Assembly (NCBI GenBank): GCA_964355525.1
Contig: CAYHDY010000042.1
Location: forward strand, 1-9,813
Reading direction: 5' to 3'
DNA length: 9,813 nucleotides
From: XYB2-FULL-45-11 sp964355525
GTDB taxonomy: Bacteria; Patescibacteriota; Patescibacteriia; UBA9934; GWF2-40-263
The translations under genes and the position numbers were made by a program. Every line of letters begins with the position of its first letter. The stretch's first letter is position 1. The notes under the pieces are model-generated. The model was given only the letters and a program-made list of their open reading frames with translations, was not told the origin of the DNA and did no database searches. This document shows, piece after piece, positions 1 through 6,293 of this stretch.

Positions 1-561
1 TTCATTCGGACCGAGGAAGACGACGAGTTCCGACGCGGAGCCCATGATGCAACCTGCGACGACCCACGCCTGATCGCCCGTGTTCTTGCTGAGGTTTTCG
101 CAGGTGACTCGCTCGGGAGGGAACAGCGAGTTGTATTTTCTGGACACTCCGTTGCGCAGATACGCGTCCATGGCCGAGCCGTTGAGTTCACCGTACATGT
201 TCGCGAATGAGTGCATCTGACCGTCCGTGCCCACTTGCCCCGCCACGCCGCCCGCGAAGATCAGGTGCGTGTTCTCGAGCTTGCCGCCCGCATCGATGAC
301 CGTTTTCGCGAAGTTCAGGAGCCACTCGAGATACAGCATTGGATGCGCACGTTCCGGAATCACGACGACGATCTTCTTGCCCGCGCTCGCGTACTCCGCG
401 ATGATCCGCGCGCGATCTTCGTTCAGGTCGTCGTCTGTGAGGGTCCCCATGACCTTCTCCCAGAGCTTGAACCGTTCCGGCGAACCGCCGTTTGCGGTGC
501 TGAAGTACGCTTCGATGCGATCGCGATACGATGCCATCGCTGCCAAAAACTTCGGGTTCAT
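1..561 (-). CDS. Partial protein, possibly DUF218/YdcF-like (3' end outside window)
   Basis: An open frame of 187 codons runs from an ATG at 559-561 leftwards off the edge without a stop, so the C-terminus is missing. The start has a short purine-rich AGGA about 4 nt upstream and lies about 60 nt downstream of a strong minus-strand promoter. The product starts MNPKFLAAMASYRDRIEAYF and has no signal peptide or membrane segment in the visible part. A hydrophobic strand (KKIVVVIP), a second strand ending in AGG (HLIFAGGVAG), then AMDAYLRNGV and an E-x-x-SKNTGDQA segment follow the order seen in DUF218/YdcF proteins (SGG, EA-x-x-M-x-x-YL-x-x-GV, E-x-x-S-x-NT-x-E), which are envelope-associated proteins of mostly unknown reaction. 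The family call is a tentative motif reading; the protein is otherwise unrecognised. Base composition is GC-rich (36 of the first 60 bases are G or C). Confidence 0.6.
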   Translation of the reverse strand, partial: MNPKFLAAMASYRDRIEAYFSTANGGSPERFKLWEKVMGTLTDDDLNEDRARIIAEYASAGKKIVVVIPERAHPMLYLEWLLNFAKTVIDAGGKLENTHLIFAGGVAGQVGTDGQMHSFANMYGELNGSAMDAYLRNGVSRKYNSLFPPERVTCENLSKNTGDQAWVVAGCIMGSASELVVFLGPNE

Positions 562-628
562 CTTGTCCTGCCTTGTGTTTCGAACTACCAACGTCCGTGA
601 GATCAACCATTGAGCTCGCGGATTCGGC

Positions 629-657
629 AATGTATCGAAAAACATCTAATTTGTCAA
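629..657 (-). promoter_or_regulatory. sigma70-type promoter of the minus-strand gene at 561
   Basis: Read on the minus strand, a perfect -35 TTGACA (657-652) is followed by a 17-nt spacer and TACATT (634-629, 4 of 6 matches to TATAAT). Transcription should start near 622, giving a leader of about 60 nt before the ATG at 561. Confidence 0.7.
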
Positions 658-668
658 CCCGGCAGCTG

Positions 669-693
669 CAGGGTCAACGATCCATTGACCCTG
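669..693. repeat. Perfect 9-bp inverted repeat in the divergent intergenic region
   Basis: CAGGGTCAA and TTGACCCTG flank a 7-nt loop. The right arm contains TTGACC (685-690), which could be the -35 of the phosphatase gene at 747, although no good -10 follows at the right distance (TAAGCC at 708-713 is poor). The repeat lies between two divergent genes, so a terminator is not needed there. An operator overlapping the -35 box, or an mRNA leader hairpin, are both possible. The palindrome is seen; its role is inferred. Confidence 0.45.
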
Positions 694-746
694 TCTTTTG
701 GTCGTGATAAGCCTAAGCGAGGAAACAGTTCATTCAAAGGAGTTCC

Positions 747-1581
747 ATGCGTATATCCATTCGTTTGCACGAGGTTCCGAAAGGGGAGCGTGTCCTGTCG
801 CGTTCGGAAGATGCGTTTGCCCATTCGGGTCTGCTCGCACGTCCGTTTGCGATCGTGGTCGCGGACGGACACGGAGATCCGCCGGTCAATGCGATGACGT
901 GCATGCTCGCCGCATCTGTTGCGCGGCAATTCTGCGATGATGTTGCCAGTTCCGAACAAGAACTTTGTGCACGCATTCAAATCGATGTCGCACAACGATT
1001 TTCGAAAGAACGAAACGGCGCCGTTGCCACGCGTGCGGTTTTCGAAACGGATTGTCTCACGGTTGCGAACGTTGGCGATTGTCGTCTCTATCGCTTCGCT
1101 CCGAAACAGTACATCCGGATTCGAACAACTCACGGAAGATCATCATCCGGATCATTCGCTCGAGTATGCACGACTTGCGCCGCTCTGGCATGACACGAAA
1201 ACGAATCCGACGAGTCGATTCTATTTTGTTCCTTCCGGTCCTGTGACCTCCGCTCGCATCATGACGGAATTGAAAACGGCATCCGGTCAACGATATCTTC
1301 GCGGCACGGCCGTCTCGCGGAGTTTCGGGGATCCGGAAATGCGGCCGTGCGTGATTTCGGAACCGGATGTGAAAACGATTCCATTCGATCCGAGTACACG
1401 ACACATCTTCGCTCTCTGTTCCGACGGCGGCATTCCGTCCGTCGAACAAGCATTCCTCGCCGCACGCGATCAATCGAATATCTCGCTCGACGATTTGTTC
1501 ATGCGTGTGCGCTTGCACACATCGCCCCAACCCGAAGATGACGTGACCGTCGCCCTCATCGAACTTCTTCCCGAAAATTAG
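747..1581 (+). pseudogene. PP2C-type Ser/Thr protein phosphatase, interrupted by a frameshift
   Basis: The ATG at 747 has a strong Shine-Dalgarno sequence (AAAGGAG, 4 nt spacing). The first frame carries the PP2C N-terminal half: SEDAF (residues 20-24), ADGHGDP (39-45, metal-binding Asp and Gly) and VANVGDCRLYRF. It then loses similarity and stops at about 1193. The second half continues one nucleotide over with EQLTEDHHPD, SRSFGDPE, SEPDV, ALCSDGG and PEDDVTVALIEL, ending at TAG 1579-1581. Joining the frames between about 1096 and 1119 restores a 277-residue phosphatase with all usual motifs. PP2C enzymes remove phosphate from Ser/Thr using two metal ions. No slippery codon pair or release-factor-type shift site is visible, so an indel mutation or sequencing error is more likely than programmed shifting. 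If the indel is an artefact the gene is functional. It ends in its own terminator. Confidence 0.8.
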
Positions 1582-1593
1582 CCGACAAACCCT

Positions 1594-1617
1594 GACGCTC
1601 TCACCGAGTGTCTTTTT
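1594..1617 (+). terminator. Rho-independent terminator after the phosphatase gene
   Basis: GACGCT pairs with AGTGTC (6 bp including one G-U) around a 7-nt loop and is followed by five T and a further AT-rich run. It starts 13 nt after the stop codon. The stem is short, so termination may be partial. Confidence 0.55.
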
Positions 1618-1648
1618 ATTTTCACTACATTATTTATGTGATTTATGC

Positions 1649-1677
1649 TTGACAAAAATGATTTTTTATGTTATTTT
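1649..1677 (+). promoter_or_regulatory. sigma70-type promoter of the sigma-region-4 gene
   Basis: Perfect -35 TTGACA (1649-1654), 17-nt spacer, -10 TATTTT (1672-1677). Predicted transcription start is near 1684, about 43 nt before the ATG at 1727. Its position rules out the longer reading frame that would begin with TTG at 1649. Confidence 0.7.
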
Positions 1678-1683
1678 CTTTCG

Positions 1684-1726
1684 TCTCTCAAGGAGAGAGT
1701 CGCCCATTTCAATTCGGGAGGTGAGC
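1684..1726 (+). promoter_or_regulatory. 5' leader with small hairpin and strong Shine-Dalgarno
   Basis: TCTCTC (1684-1689) pairs with GAGAGA (1693-1698) right at the predicted 5' end of the mRNA. CCC (1703-1705) could pair with the GGG (1716-1718) that begins the GGGAGGTGAG ribosome binding site. The site is the strongest in the window and fixes the start at 1727. Weak leader structure could limit translation; this is inference. Confidence 0.4.
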
Positions 1727-3028
1727 ATGTTCTTTGAAGAACTTCCTTCGCACTATCGGTATCTGTGCGGTGAAGTGTCCGAAGATGACGAGCGGGAATT
1801 GTACAATCAACTGTTTCTGCTCGGAATCGATGTCCCTGCCGAGTGGAGAGACGTTCCTCGATTTTCGAAGCGTGCAAATCGTTCGAAATTGGATCTCGCG
1901 AAACAGACCGCACGCATTCAAGCTGCATGTTTTTCCATGCTGGTGACTCGGCCCATCCTTGACGATTTCGCTGAAGAGGAAGTGGTCGAGACTCTCATGG
2001 ATAGACTCTATGATCAGCCGGATCGCGACACGGAATATTCGCTGGCACCGGACTGGTTTGATGAAGATCGTTCTCTCGAGCGTGTAATGGTATCTGAGTT
2101 GGAACAAGTTTTCCGCAAGTTACTGACAGATCTGCATCCTCGCGAAGAAGCGGTCATCAGGTTGCGTTTCGGGATTGGTCATCGTGAAGATTACGCGTTG
2201 GAAGATGCGGCGCGGATATTTGGTGTCACTCGCGAACGCGTTCGACAGATTGAGACGAAAGCACTGCGTAAACTCTGTGAGAAACGTCCGGTGCGCATTT
2301 TGGAACTCTGTTTCCATGGCGAAACTGCTATTTCCAGATCGGAAGTGAATTCCGTGCGTAAACCAAATCATTCAGAAGAAGATTGGGTCGAGATTCCCGA
2401 ATCCGCATTTCGAGAACAAATTCAATTGCCGGTTCCGGGAACGATCAAACCTTCGGTCGAAACCAAAGTTCGAAATGCGTGCTTGTTGAGCGATGAAGAA
2501 GAGTTGTTGCTGTCGCACGTGTTCGGTTGGTTTGGTCAATCGGCTGTTCCTTTGTCTGAGTATGCGAAAAAACGATTTCTGACGGATGGCGAACAAAGGA
2601 GCCTTTCCGAACGTGTCGCAAAATCAGTGAAACGTCTGCAACAGATGTCTGTGTGGAAGGAGGTACAAATTCCGACCGCATGGAAATGGCGAGAAGCCGT
2701 AACGATTCCAGAAATCACTGCTGTGCCAATCGACATTCATCGGGAGATTCCGCGGCACAAGTCTCACCTCGAATATTTGTTCGACCTCACGCAAGGAAAA
2801 CCCTTCAGCATAGCAATGCTTCAAGCCGCTCATGTTCGAAAAGATTGGCCATTCAAACACGGCTCCGGCCTTTCCAGTATTTTAGGTCATAGCGGCCTCT
2901 ACAGTCAGGGTTATTGGTTCCGTCGACACGGTACACGAGGCTCGTTCATTTACGAATGGACTGGTCAAGATGTGTTTGAGCGACAAGAACGCAAACGGCT
3001 AAACGGTCATCGTAAGACATTTTTGTAG
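1727..3028 (+). CDS. Protein with an internal RpoD-like sigma region 4, otherwise unknown
   Basis: The protein has 433 residues, starting at ATG 1727 behind GGGAGGTGAG. Residues about 125-190 closely match the end of a housekeeping sigma factor: LHPREEAVIRLRFGIG (from residue 136), then the helix-turn-helix ALEDAARIFGVTRERVRQIE and ALRKL (from residue 157). In sigma70 this part binds the -35 element and the RNA polymerase beta flap, and the TRERxRQIE recognition helix is kept. Regions 1, 2 and 3 are not recognisable in the roughly 120 residues before it, so promoter melting is not expected. About 240 residues follow, where a true sigma factor would end. They include a charged linker, an EEELLLSHVFGWFG segment and a C-terminal part (SHLEYLFDLTQGKPF to SFIYEW) that could be a winged helix, but I do not recognise it. 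It is probably a transcription regulator using sigma4 to contact promoters or polymerase. It forms a single transcription unit with its own promoter and terminator. Confidence 0.85.
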   Translation: MFFEELPSHYRYLCGEVSEDDERELYNQLFLLGIDVPAEWRDVPRFSKRANRSKLDLAKQTARIQAACFSMLVTRPILDDFAEEEVVETLMDRLYDQPDRDTEYSLAPDWFDEDRSLERVMVSELEQVFRKLLTDLHPREEAVIRLRFGIGHREDYALEDAARIFGVTRERVRQIETKALRKLCEKRPVRILELCFHGETAISRSEVNSVRKPNHSEEDWVEIPESAFREQIQLPVPGTIKPSVETKVRNACLLSDEEELLLSHVFGWFGQSAVPLSEYAKKRFLTDGEQRSLSERVAKSVKRLQQMSVWKEVQIPTAWKWREAVTIPEITAVPIDIHREIPRHKSHLEYLFDLTQGKPFSIAMLQAAHVRKDWPFKHGSGLSSILGHSGLYSQGYWFRRHGTRGSFIYEWTGQDVFERQERKRLNGHRKTFL

Positions 3029-3045
3029 TGCGATGTCATGTACTC

Positions 3046-3070
3046 CTCCAGATTCGTCTGGAGTTTTTTT
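3046..3070 (+). terminator. Strong intrinsic terminator after the sigma-region-4 gene
   Basis: CTCCAGA and TCTGGAG form a perfect 7-bp stem with a TTCG tetraloop, followed by seven T. It begins 17 nt after the TAG stop. Confidence 0.9.
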
Positions 3071-3153
3071 ATCCCCGATCAAACCGTATTTGATTTCCAT
3101 CACGATAAATGGCAAACTGTCTTTACAGATTCGAATCATGATTGAATACGTTT

Positions 3154-3867
3154 ATGTCTCAAACACCAAAACACATCGGCTTTATTATGGACGGCAATCG
3201 GCGATGGGCAAAGACGCGCGGACTTTCGACAGGTGAAGGTCATGCTGCGGGGGCGGAAAATATTTCGCGGATTGTGGAAGCGTGTGCAAAACGCGGGGTT
3301 GAGACCGTAACCATTTATGCGTTCAGTACCGAGAATTTTAAAAGTCGCAGCGCGAAGGAAGTTGCGATTCTCTTCGAACTGCTCGCATCGTGGCTGCATC
3401 GAAAATCCAAATTGATGAAAGAGCAAGGAGTGCGACTCGCGTTTCTCGGCGACTTGAAACAATTGCCGGAACGGTTGCAACATAAGATCGATCACGCGGT
3501 CGATGTTCTGAAATCGAATGAGCGCATCAAATGCAACATCCTCATGAATTACGGCGGACGACCCGAGATTGTGAACGCTGTCAAAGAAATTATTCGCGAA
3601 GGAAAGTCTGCGGATGACATCAATGAGGAATTGATCGAACAACATTTGTATACAAAAGGTCAGTCGGATCCGGATCTCATGATTCGTACGGGCGGAGAAA
3701 TGCGCGTCAGTAATTTTCTTATCTGGCAATTGAGTTACAGTGAACTGTATTTCACAGACACGTTCTGGCCGGACTTCGACGAGACAGAACTCGACAAAGC
3801 TCTTGCAGATTATGCCGTGCGAGAACGAAGATTCGGTGGGGAAGCAATCATAAAACAGGTCATTTAG
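3154..3867 (+). CDS. uppS: Undecaprenyl diphosphate synthase (cis-prenyltransferase)
   Basis: A complete 237-residue enzyme, the usual length. It makes the C55 carrier lipid precursor for cell wall synthesis by adding isopentenyl diphosphate to farnesyl diphosphate in cis. Conserved blocks are in order: PKHIGFIMDGNRRWA with the catalytic Asp13, GHAAGAENI, TIYAFSTENF, EVAILFEL, MNYGGRPEI, and DLMIRTGGEMRVSNFLIWQ followed by ELYFTDTFWPDFDE. The common GNGRWA and TGGEHR are here GNRRWA and TGGEMR. I chose ATG 3154 because the start fits the family; an in-frame TTG at 3142 would add four residues. No convincing Shine-Dalgarno sequence or promoter is visible in the 80 nt upstream. In many bacteria uppS is followed by cdsA, dxr and rseP; here the next gene is an M50 protease. 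Confidence 0.96.
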   Translation: MSQTPKHIGFIMDGNRRWAKTRGLSTGEGHAAGAENISRIVEACAKRGVETVTIYAFSTENFKSRSAKEVAILFELLASWLHRKSKLMKEQGVRLAFLGDLKQLPERLQHKIDHAVDVLKSNERIKCNILMNYGGRPEIVNAVKEIIREGKSADDINEELIEQHLYTKGQSDPDLMIRTGGEMRVSNFLIWQLSYSELYFTDTFWPDFDETELDKALADYAVRERRFGGEAIIKQVI

Positions 3868-3883
3868 GACCTGTTTTTCTTTT
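3852..3883 (+). terminator. Terminator hairpin with the uppS stop codon in its loop
   Basis: AAAACAGGTC and GACCTGTTTT form a perfect 10-bp stem around a 6-nt loop (3862-3867) that contains the TAG stop, followed by TCTTTT. The terminator therefore begins inside the coding region. Confidence 0.85.
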
Positions 3884-3890
3884 CCCCGCG

Positions 3891-3929
3891 AAACCCCCTC
3901 CTCCTTTGAGGAGGGGGCAGGGGGTGGTC
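3891..3929. repeat. GC-rich REP-like hairpin element
   Basis: CCCCCTCCTC (3894-3903) and GAGGAGGGGG (3908-3917) form a perfect 10-bp stem with a CTTT loop, followed by CAGGGGGTGGTC. There is no T-run on either side, so it does not look like a terminator. The form, a C-rich/G-rich hairpin with a trailing AGGGGGTGG, resembles short dispersed repeats seen between genes in many bacterial genomes. Only one copy is in this window, so its repetitive nature is inferred. Confidence 0.5.
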
Positions 3930-3945
3930 GTTTATGTCGTCGTGA

Positions 3946-3974
3946 TTGACAAAATCGCTTTTTTCGGTTAGGAT
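3946..3974 (+). promoter_or_regulatory. sigma70-type promoter of the M50 protease gene
   Basis: Perfect -35 TTGACA (3946-3951), 17-nt spacer and TAGGAT (3969-3974, 4 of 6). Start is expected near 3981, giving a leader of about 38 nt that can form a small hairpin (3982-3996). Confidence 0.7.
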
Positions 3975-4018
3975 CTGCTTTCGATCACGGTGGTCGAAGA
4001 TGCAGATTGGAGACAAAC

Positions 4019-4864
4019 ATGTTCATCATCCCGACGCTGCTCATCATTGCTGCGCTCGTGTTCATCCACGAGTTCGGTCATTACGTCTGTGCAAGAATGA
4101 CCGACACGCCCATGACGAAGTTCAGTGTCGGTTTCGGAAAGCGGTTGTTCGCCTGTTCCTTGATCGAAACGCTTCCTGACCAAACGACAGAACCGAGTTT
4201 TCTTTTCACGTGGACGGGTGTTCGCGGAAAGGAATCTTCGAAGTTGTTGTTCGCGAGCGGATCGTTCAAACGAAATGCTTTGCGATTTCTTGCGTGGACG
4301 ATGGGTTCGATTTCATGGGAGATCCGAGCGATTCCTCTCGGCGGTTTCGTGGATCCTCAATTGTCACGCGACAAGCCACGCTTCTTTCGCGACAGTCTTG
4401 TTCTTCTCGGAGGGCCGGCTGCAAATCTCGCATTCGCTGTTTTCCTGCTCGCGCTCTGCCATATGTATAGCCGTGACCTTACGTTTACCGCTTCACTTCA
4501 CTCGAGTGTGGAAAGTATCGGATGGATGGCGTACGAAATACTGCAGTTTATTCTGCATCCGTTCGCGAAACATCAAGGTGAGTTGAGTGGACCGATCGGT
4601 ATTCTTGCCATGGGAAAATCCATTTTGGAACATGGGTGGAATGCCGCCGGGGTTTTCACCGCATCGCTTTCGTGCTCGCTTGGTCTCATGAATCTGCTTG
4701 TTATCCCACCGCTCGACGGAGGACAACTGCTGTTCGTGTGGATCCGATCACTCACTCCGGTTTTTGGCGCGCGACTTGAACGGGTCATCGCTGCAAGCGG
4801 AACACTTGGACTGATTGTTGCGGCGATCTGTGTCTCGGTCAACGACATTGTCAAGCTCTTCTGA
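4019..4864 (+). CDS. M50 family intramembrane zinc protease lacking a PDZ domain (site-2 protease, RseP-like)
   Basis: A 281-residue membrane protease. The ATG at 4019 follows GGAG with 7 nt spacing; a TTG at 4007 overlaps that site and is rejected. The zinc motif HEFGH (residues 17-21) sits in the first membrane segment, and LDGG (232-235, third zinc ligand Asp233) sits in a later one. Also kept are GGPAANLAF (from 131), SGPIGI, and the IRAIPLGGFV loop (from 102). Family members cut membrane-bound substrates such as anti-sigma factors or signal peptide remnants. Two things are odd. No PDZ domain is recognisable between the GGPAAN and SGPIGI segments, where RseP has one or two. About 55 residues (45-99) are inserted between SVGFGKRLF and WEIRAIPLGG, where the family normally has a short loop. 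It follows uppS as in the classical cluster but has its own promoter. Confidence 0.88.
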   Translation: MFIIPTLLIIAALVFIHEFGHYVCARMTDTPMTKFSVGFGKRLFACSLIETLPDQTTEPSFLFTWTGVRGKESSKLLFASGSFKRNALRFLAWTMGSISWEIRAIPLGGFVDPQLSRDKPRFFRDSLVLLGGPAANLAFAVFLLALCHMYSRDLTFTASLHSSVESIGWMAYEILQFILHPFAKHQGELSGPIGILAMGKSILEHGWNAAGVFTASLSCSLGLMNLLVIPPLDGGQLLFVWIRSLTPVFGARLERVIAASGTLGLIVAAICVSVNDIVKLF

Positions 4865-4897
4865 ATCGTACGAACAAAACGTACGATTTTTATTTTT
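4864..4897 (+). terminator. Terminator of the M50 gene, between two convergent stop codons
   Basis: AATCGTACG and CGTACGATT form a perfect 9-bp stem with an AACAAAA loop, followed by TTTATTTTT. The stem begins on the last base of the TGA stop and ends one base before the TAA stop (4890-4892) of the gene on the other strand. The minus-strand side has no T-run, so termination is predicted for the plus strand only. Confidence 0.9.
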
Positions 4898-6227
4898 GCA
4901 ATTTGCGTTCGTAAAGATTTGATTCTCCTTTTGAATTTTTTCCGAAAAAGAAAAGATCGGATCCGTCCTTTGTGATCCAAAAAGATTGAATGGAAACATC
5001 ATTTGCAAGCACGGTTTCATTTCGGACATCACGCTCGTCGAGTTCGAGCGCATTCAATATCATTCCTTTGCTGTAAAGAATTTCATCGCCGGACGGGTAC
5101 CAACCGATTTGGGTGAGTGGTTCGCTGAAGCGTGTGATCGTTTCCATGTGTCCGGATTGTCTGTCAAAAATTTTTACATCAAATCCGTTGCTGAAAAGAA
5201 GCCGGTCTTCTTTTGGCGACCATGCACTCAAACGGATTTCTTCATTTAAACGAAGTGGCTCTCCTTGATCTGGATCAAGAATAATTAGTCGATGTCGTTT
5301 TGTTTCTTCGAGAACAATCAGGGAGGAAGGAGCGGAAATAAAACGATAGGATCCCAAGGGAAGATAGGCGATAATGGACGCGACTCCCTTGTCGTCGAGG
5401 TAGGAAACAATCGACTGATCTTTGGATTGTACACTCACAAGACGTTCATTTCGTTGTCGGAGATCATCCGCGAACAATTTTTTTGGAAGAGAGAGATCTG
5501 CATTGATACCGAACGCATTCCACTCTTTTCCAACGTGATAAAAAAGACGATGATCAGATCCAACATCAAAATGCACGTCGGTCGCGCCTTCGCGGGGAAG
5601 GGGAATGACCGTATGTTCACGTACATGAATGATCGTGTTTGTTTTTTCTTTTGCTCCGACGAGTTCTTTTAATAAGAGATATTGTGAATCAGGTGACCAA
5701 GAGAGTTGGTAAGTAGAGGACGTGTGAAACGCTTGTTTAAAAATAGATTGATCTTCAAGGAATGTTGAGTCTCGAACCCATACATCCATGGTTCCGTTTG
5801 TGTTTGTGAGATACGCAAATCGAGAAGGGTCCGTTGAAACAGCTGTGTCGAGTAACGGTTTATCGATTGCGTGTGTCGGTGATCCTGTTAAAAATAAAAG
5901 TGCATTCGGAATGAACGTACTTTTGTTGCTCTCGATCGGCAATGTTTTTTGCCATGTCGTGTATCCGGCTTTTGAAATTTGAATCTTCACATCACCCGGA
6001 AAAAGATTGTCGATGACGGCCGGCGTGCGTTTGCTATTCTGTTTTTCGTCGAGAGTGATCGTCGCTCCTTTTGGAACACTCGTGATCGACAATACGCCGG
6101 CTTTCACGACACGATTGGATCCGAGTTGATATCGGTAACCGGCTGTATAGAGCACGACGAGCGGGGCAGAAACCAAAAAACCGATCGCGAAAACAGCAAA
6201 TAAGATCGTTCGTATCCAATGATGCAT
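4890..6227 (-). CDS. Membrane-anchored PEGA-domain and beta-propeller protein
   Basis: Using ATG 6225-6227 the product has 445 residues. A frame open to 6308 would add 27 residues but would cover the promoter and the start of the divergent gene, so it is rejected. After MHHWIRT comes one membrane segment (ILFAVFAIGFLVSAPLVVLYTAGY), then a PEGA domain at about residues 45-105 (GVLSITSVPKGATITLDEK, TPAVIDNLFPGDVKIQISKAGY). The remaining 330 residues have repeated strands with SWSPDSQYLLL, SAWSPKEDRLLF, IGWYPSGDEILYS and SFWITKDGSDLFFFG, typical of a TolB/WD-like propeller. It should be anchored in the membrane with the rest outside. PEGA proteins are found on bacterial and archaeal surfaces; no reaction is predicted. 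No terminator with a T-run was found on its own strand. Confidence 0.82.
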   Translation of the reverse strand: MHHWIRTILFAVFAIGFLVSAPLVVLYTAGYRYQLGSNRVVKAGVLSITSVPKGATITLDEKQNSKRTPAVIDNLFPGDVKIQISKAGYTTWQKTLPIESNKSTFIPNALLFLTGSPTHAIDKPLLDTAVSTDPSRFAYLTNTNGTMDVWVRDSTFLEDQSIFKQAFHTSSTYQLSWSPDSQYLLLKELVGAKEKTNTIIHVREHTVIPLPREGATDVHFDVGSDHRLFYHVGKEWNAFGINADLSLPKKLFADDLRQRNERLVSVQSKDQSIVSYLDDKGVASIIAYLPLGSYRFISAPSSLIVLEETKRHRLIILDPDQGEPLRLNEEIRLSAWSPKEDRLLFSNGFDVKIFDRQSGHMETITRFSEPLTQIGWYPSGDEILYSKGMILNALELDERDVRNETVLANDVSIQSFWITKDGSDLFFFGKNSKGESNLYERKLQK

Positions 6228-6236
6228 ATGCGTGTC

Positions 6237-6265
6237 ATTGTACGCGACCCATTTCTTGACCGCAA
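6237..6265 (-). promoter_or_regulatory. Promoter of the PEGA gene, predicting a leaderless mRNA
   Basis: On the minus strand: TTGCGG (6265-6260, 3 of 6), 17-nt spacer, TACAAT (6242-6237, 5 of 6). Only 9 nt separate the -10 box from ATG 6227, so transcription would start at or next to the start codon. Its -35 box overlaps that of the divergent promoter. Confidence 0.5.
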
Positions 6266-6285
6266 CCGTCCGAACACGGTATTCT
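6256..6285 (+). promoter_or_regulatory. Promoter of the S41 protease operon, predicting a leaderless mRNA
   Basis: TTGACC (6256-6261, 5 of 6), 18-nt spacer, TATTCT (6280-6285, 4 of 6). Eight nucleotides separate the -10 box from ATG 6294. The -35 box shares 6260-6261 with the -35 of the opposite promoter. Confidence 0.55.
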
Positions 6286-6293
6286 GAAGGCAC

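Noticed and set aside
188..610. 140-residue minus-strand frame and two plus-strand frames in 211-613
   Set aside because: They are out-of-frame shadows of the GC-rich minus-strand gene at 1-561; their translations are Arg-rich and without motifs.
1649..1726. In-frame extension of the sigma-region-4 protein from TTG 1649
   Set aside because: It would start on the -35 box of the promoter; the strong Shine-Dalgarno before ATG 1727 fixes the start.
3128..3138. ATTCGAATC resembling a tRNA T-loop upstream of uppS
   Set aside because: The position-53/61 pair is A-C, no T-stem forms and no acceptor or anticodon arm fits around it.
4986..5672. Plus-strand frames opposite the PEGA gene
   Set aside because: They are antisense to a gene with clear PEGA and propeller motifs and have no ribosome binding sites or recognisable motifs.
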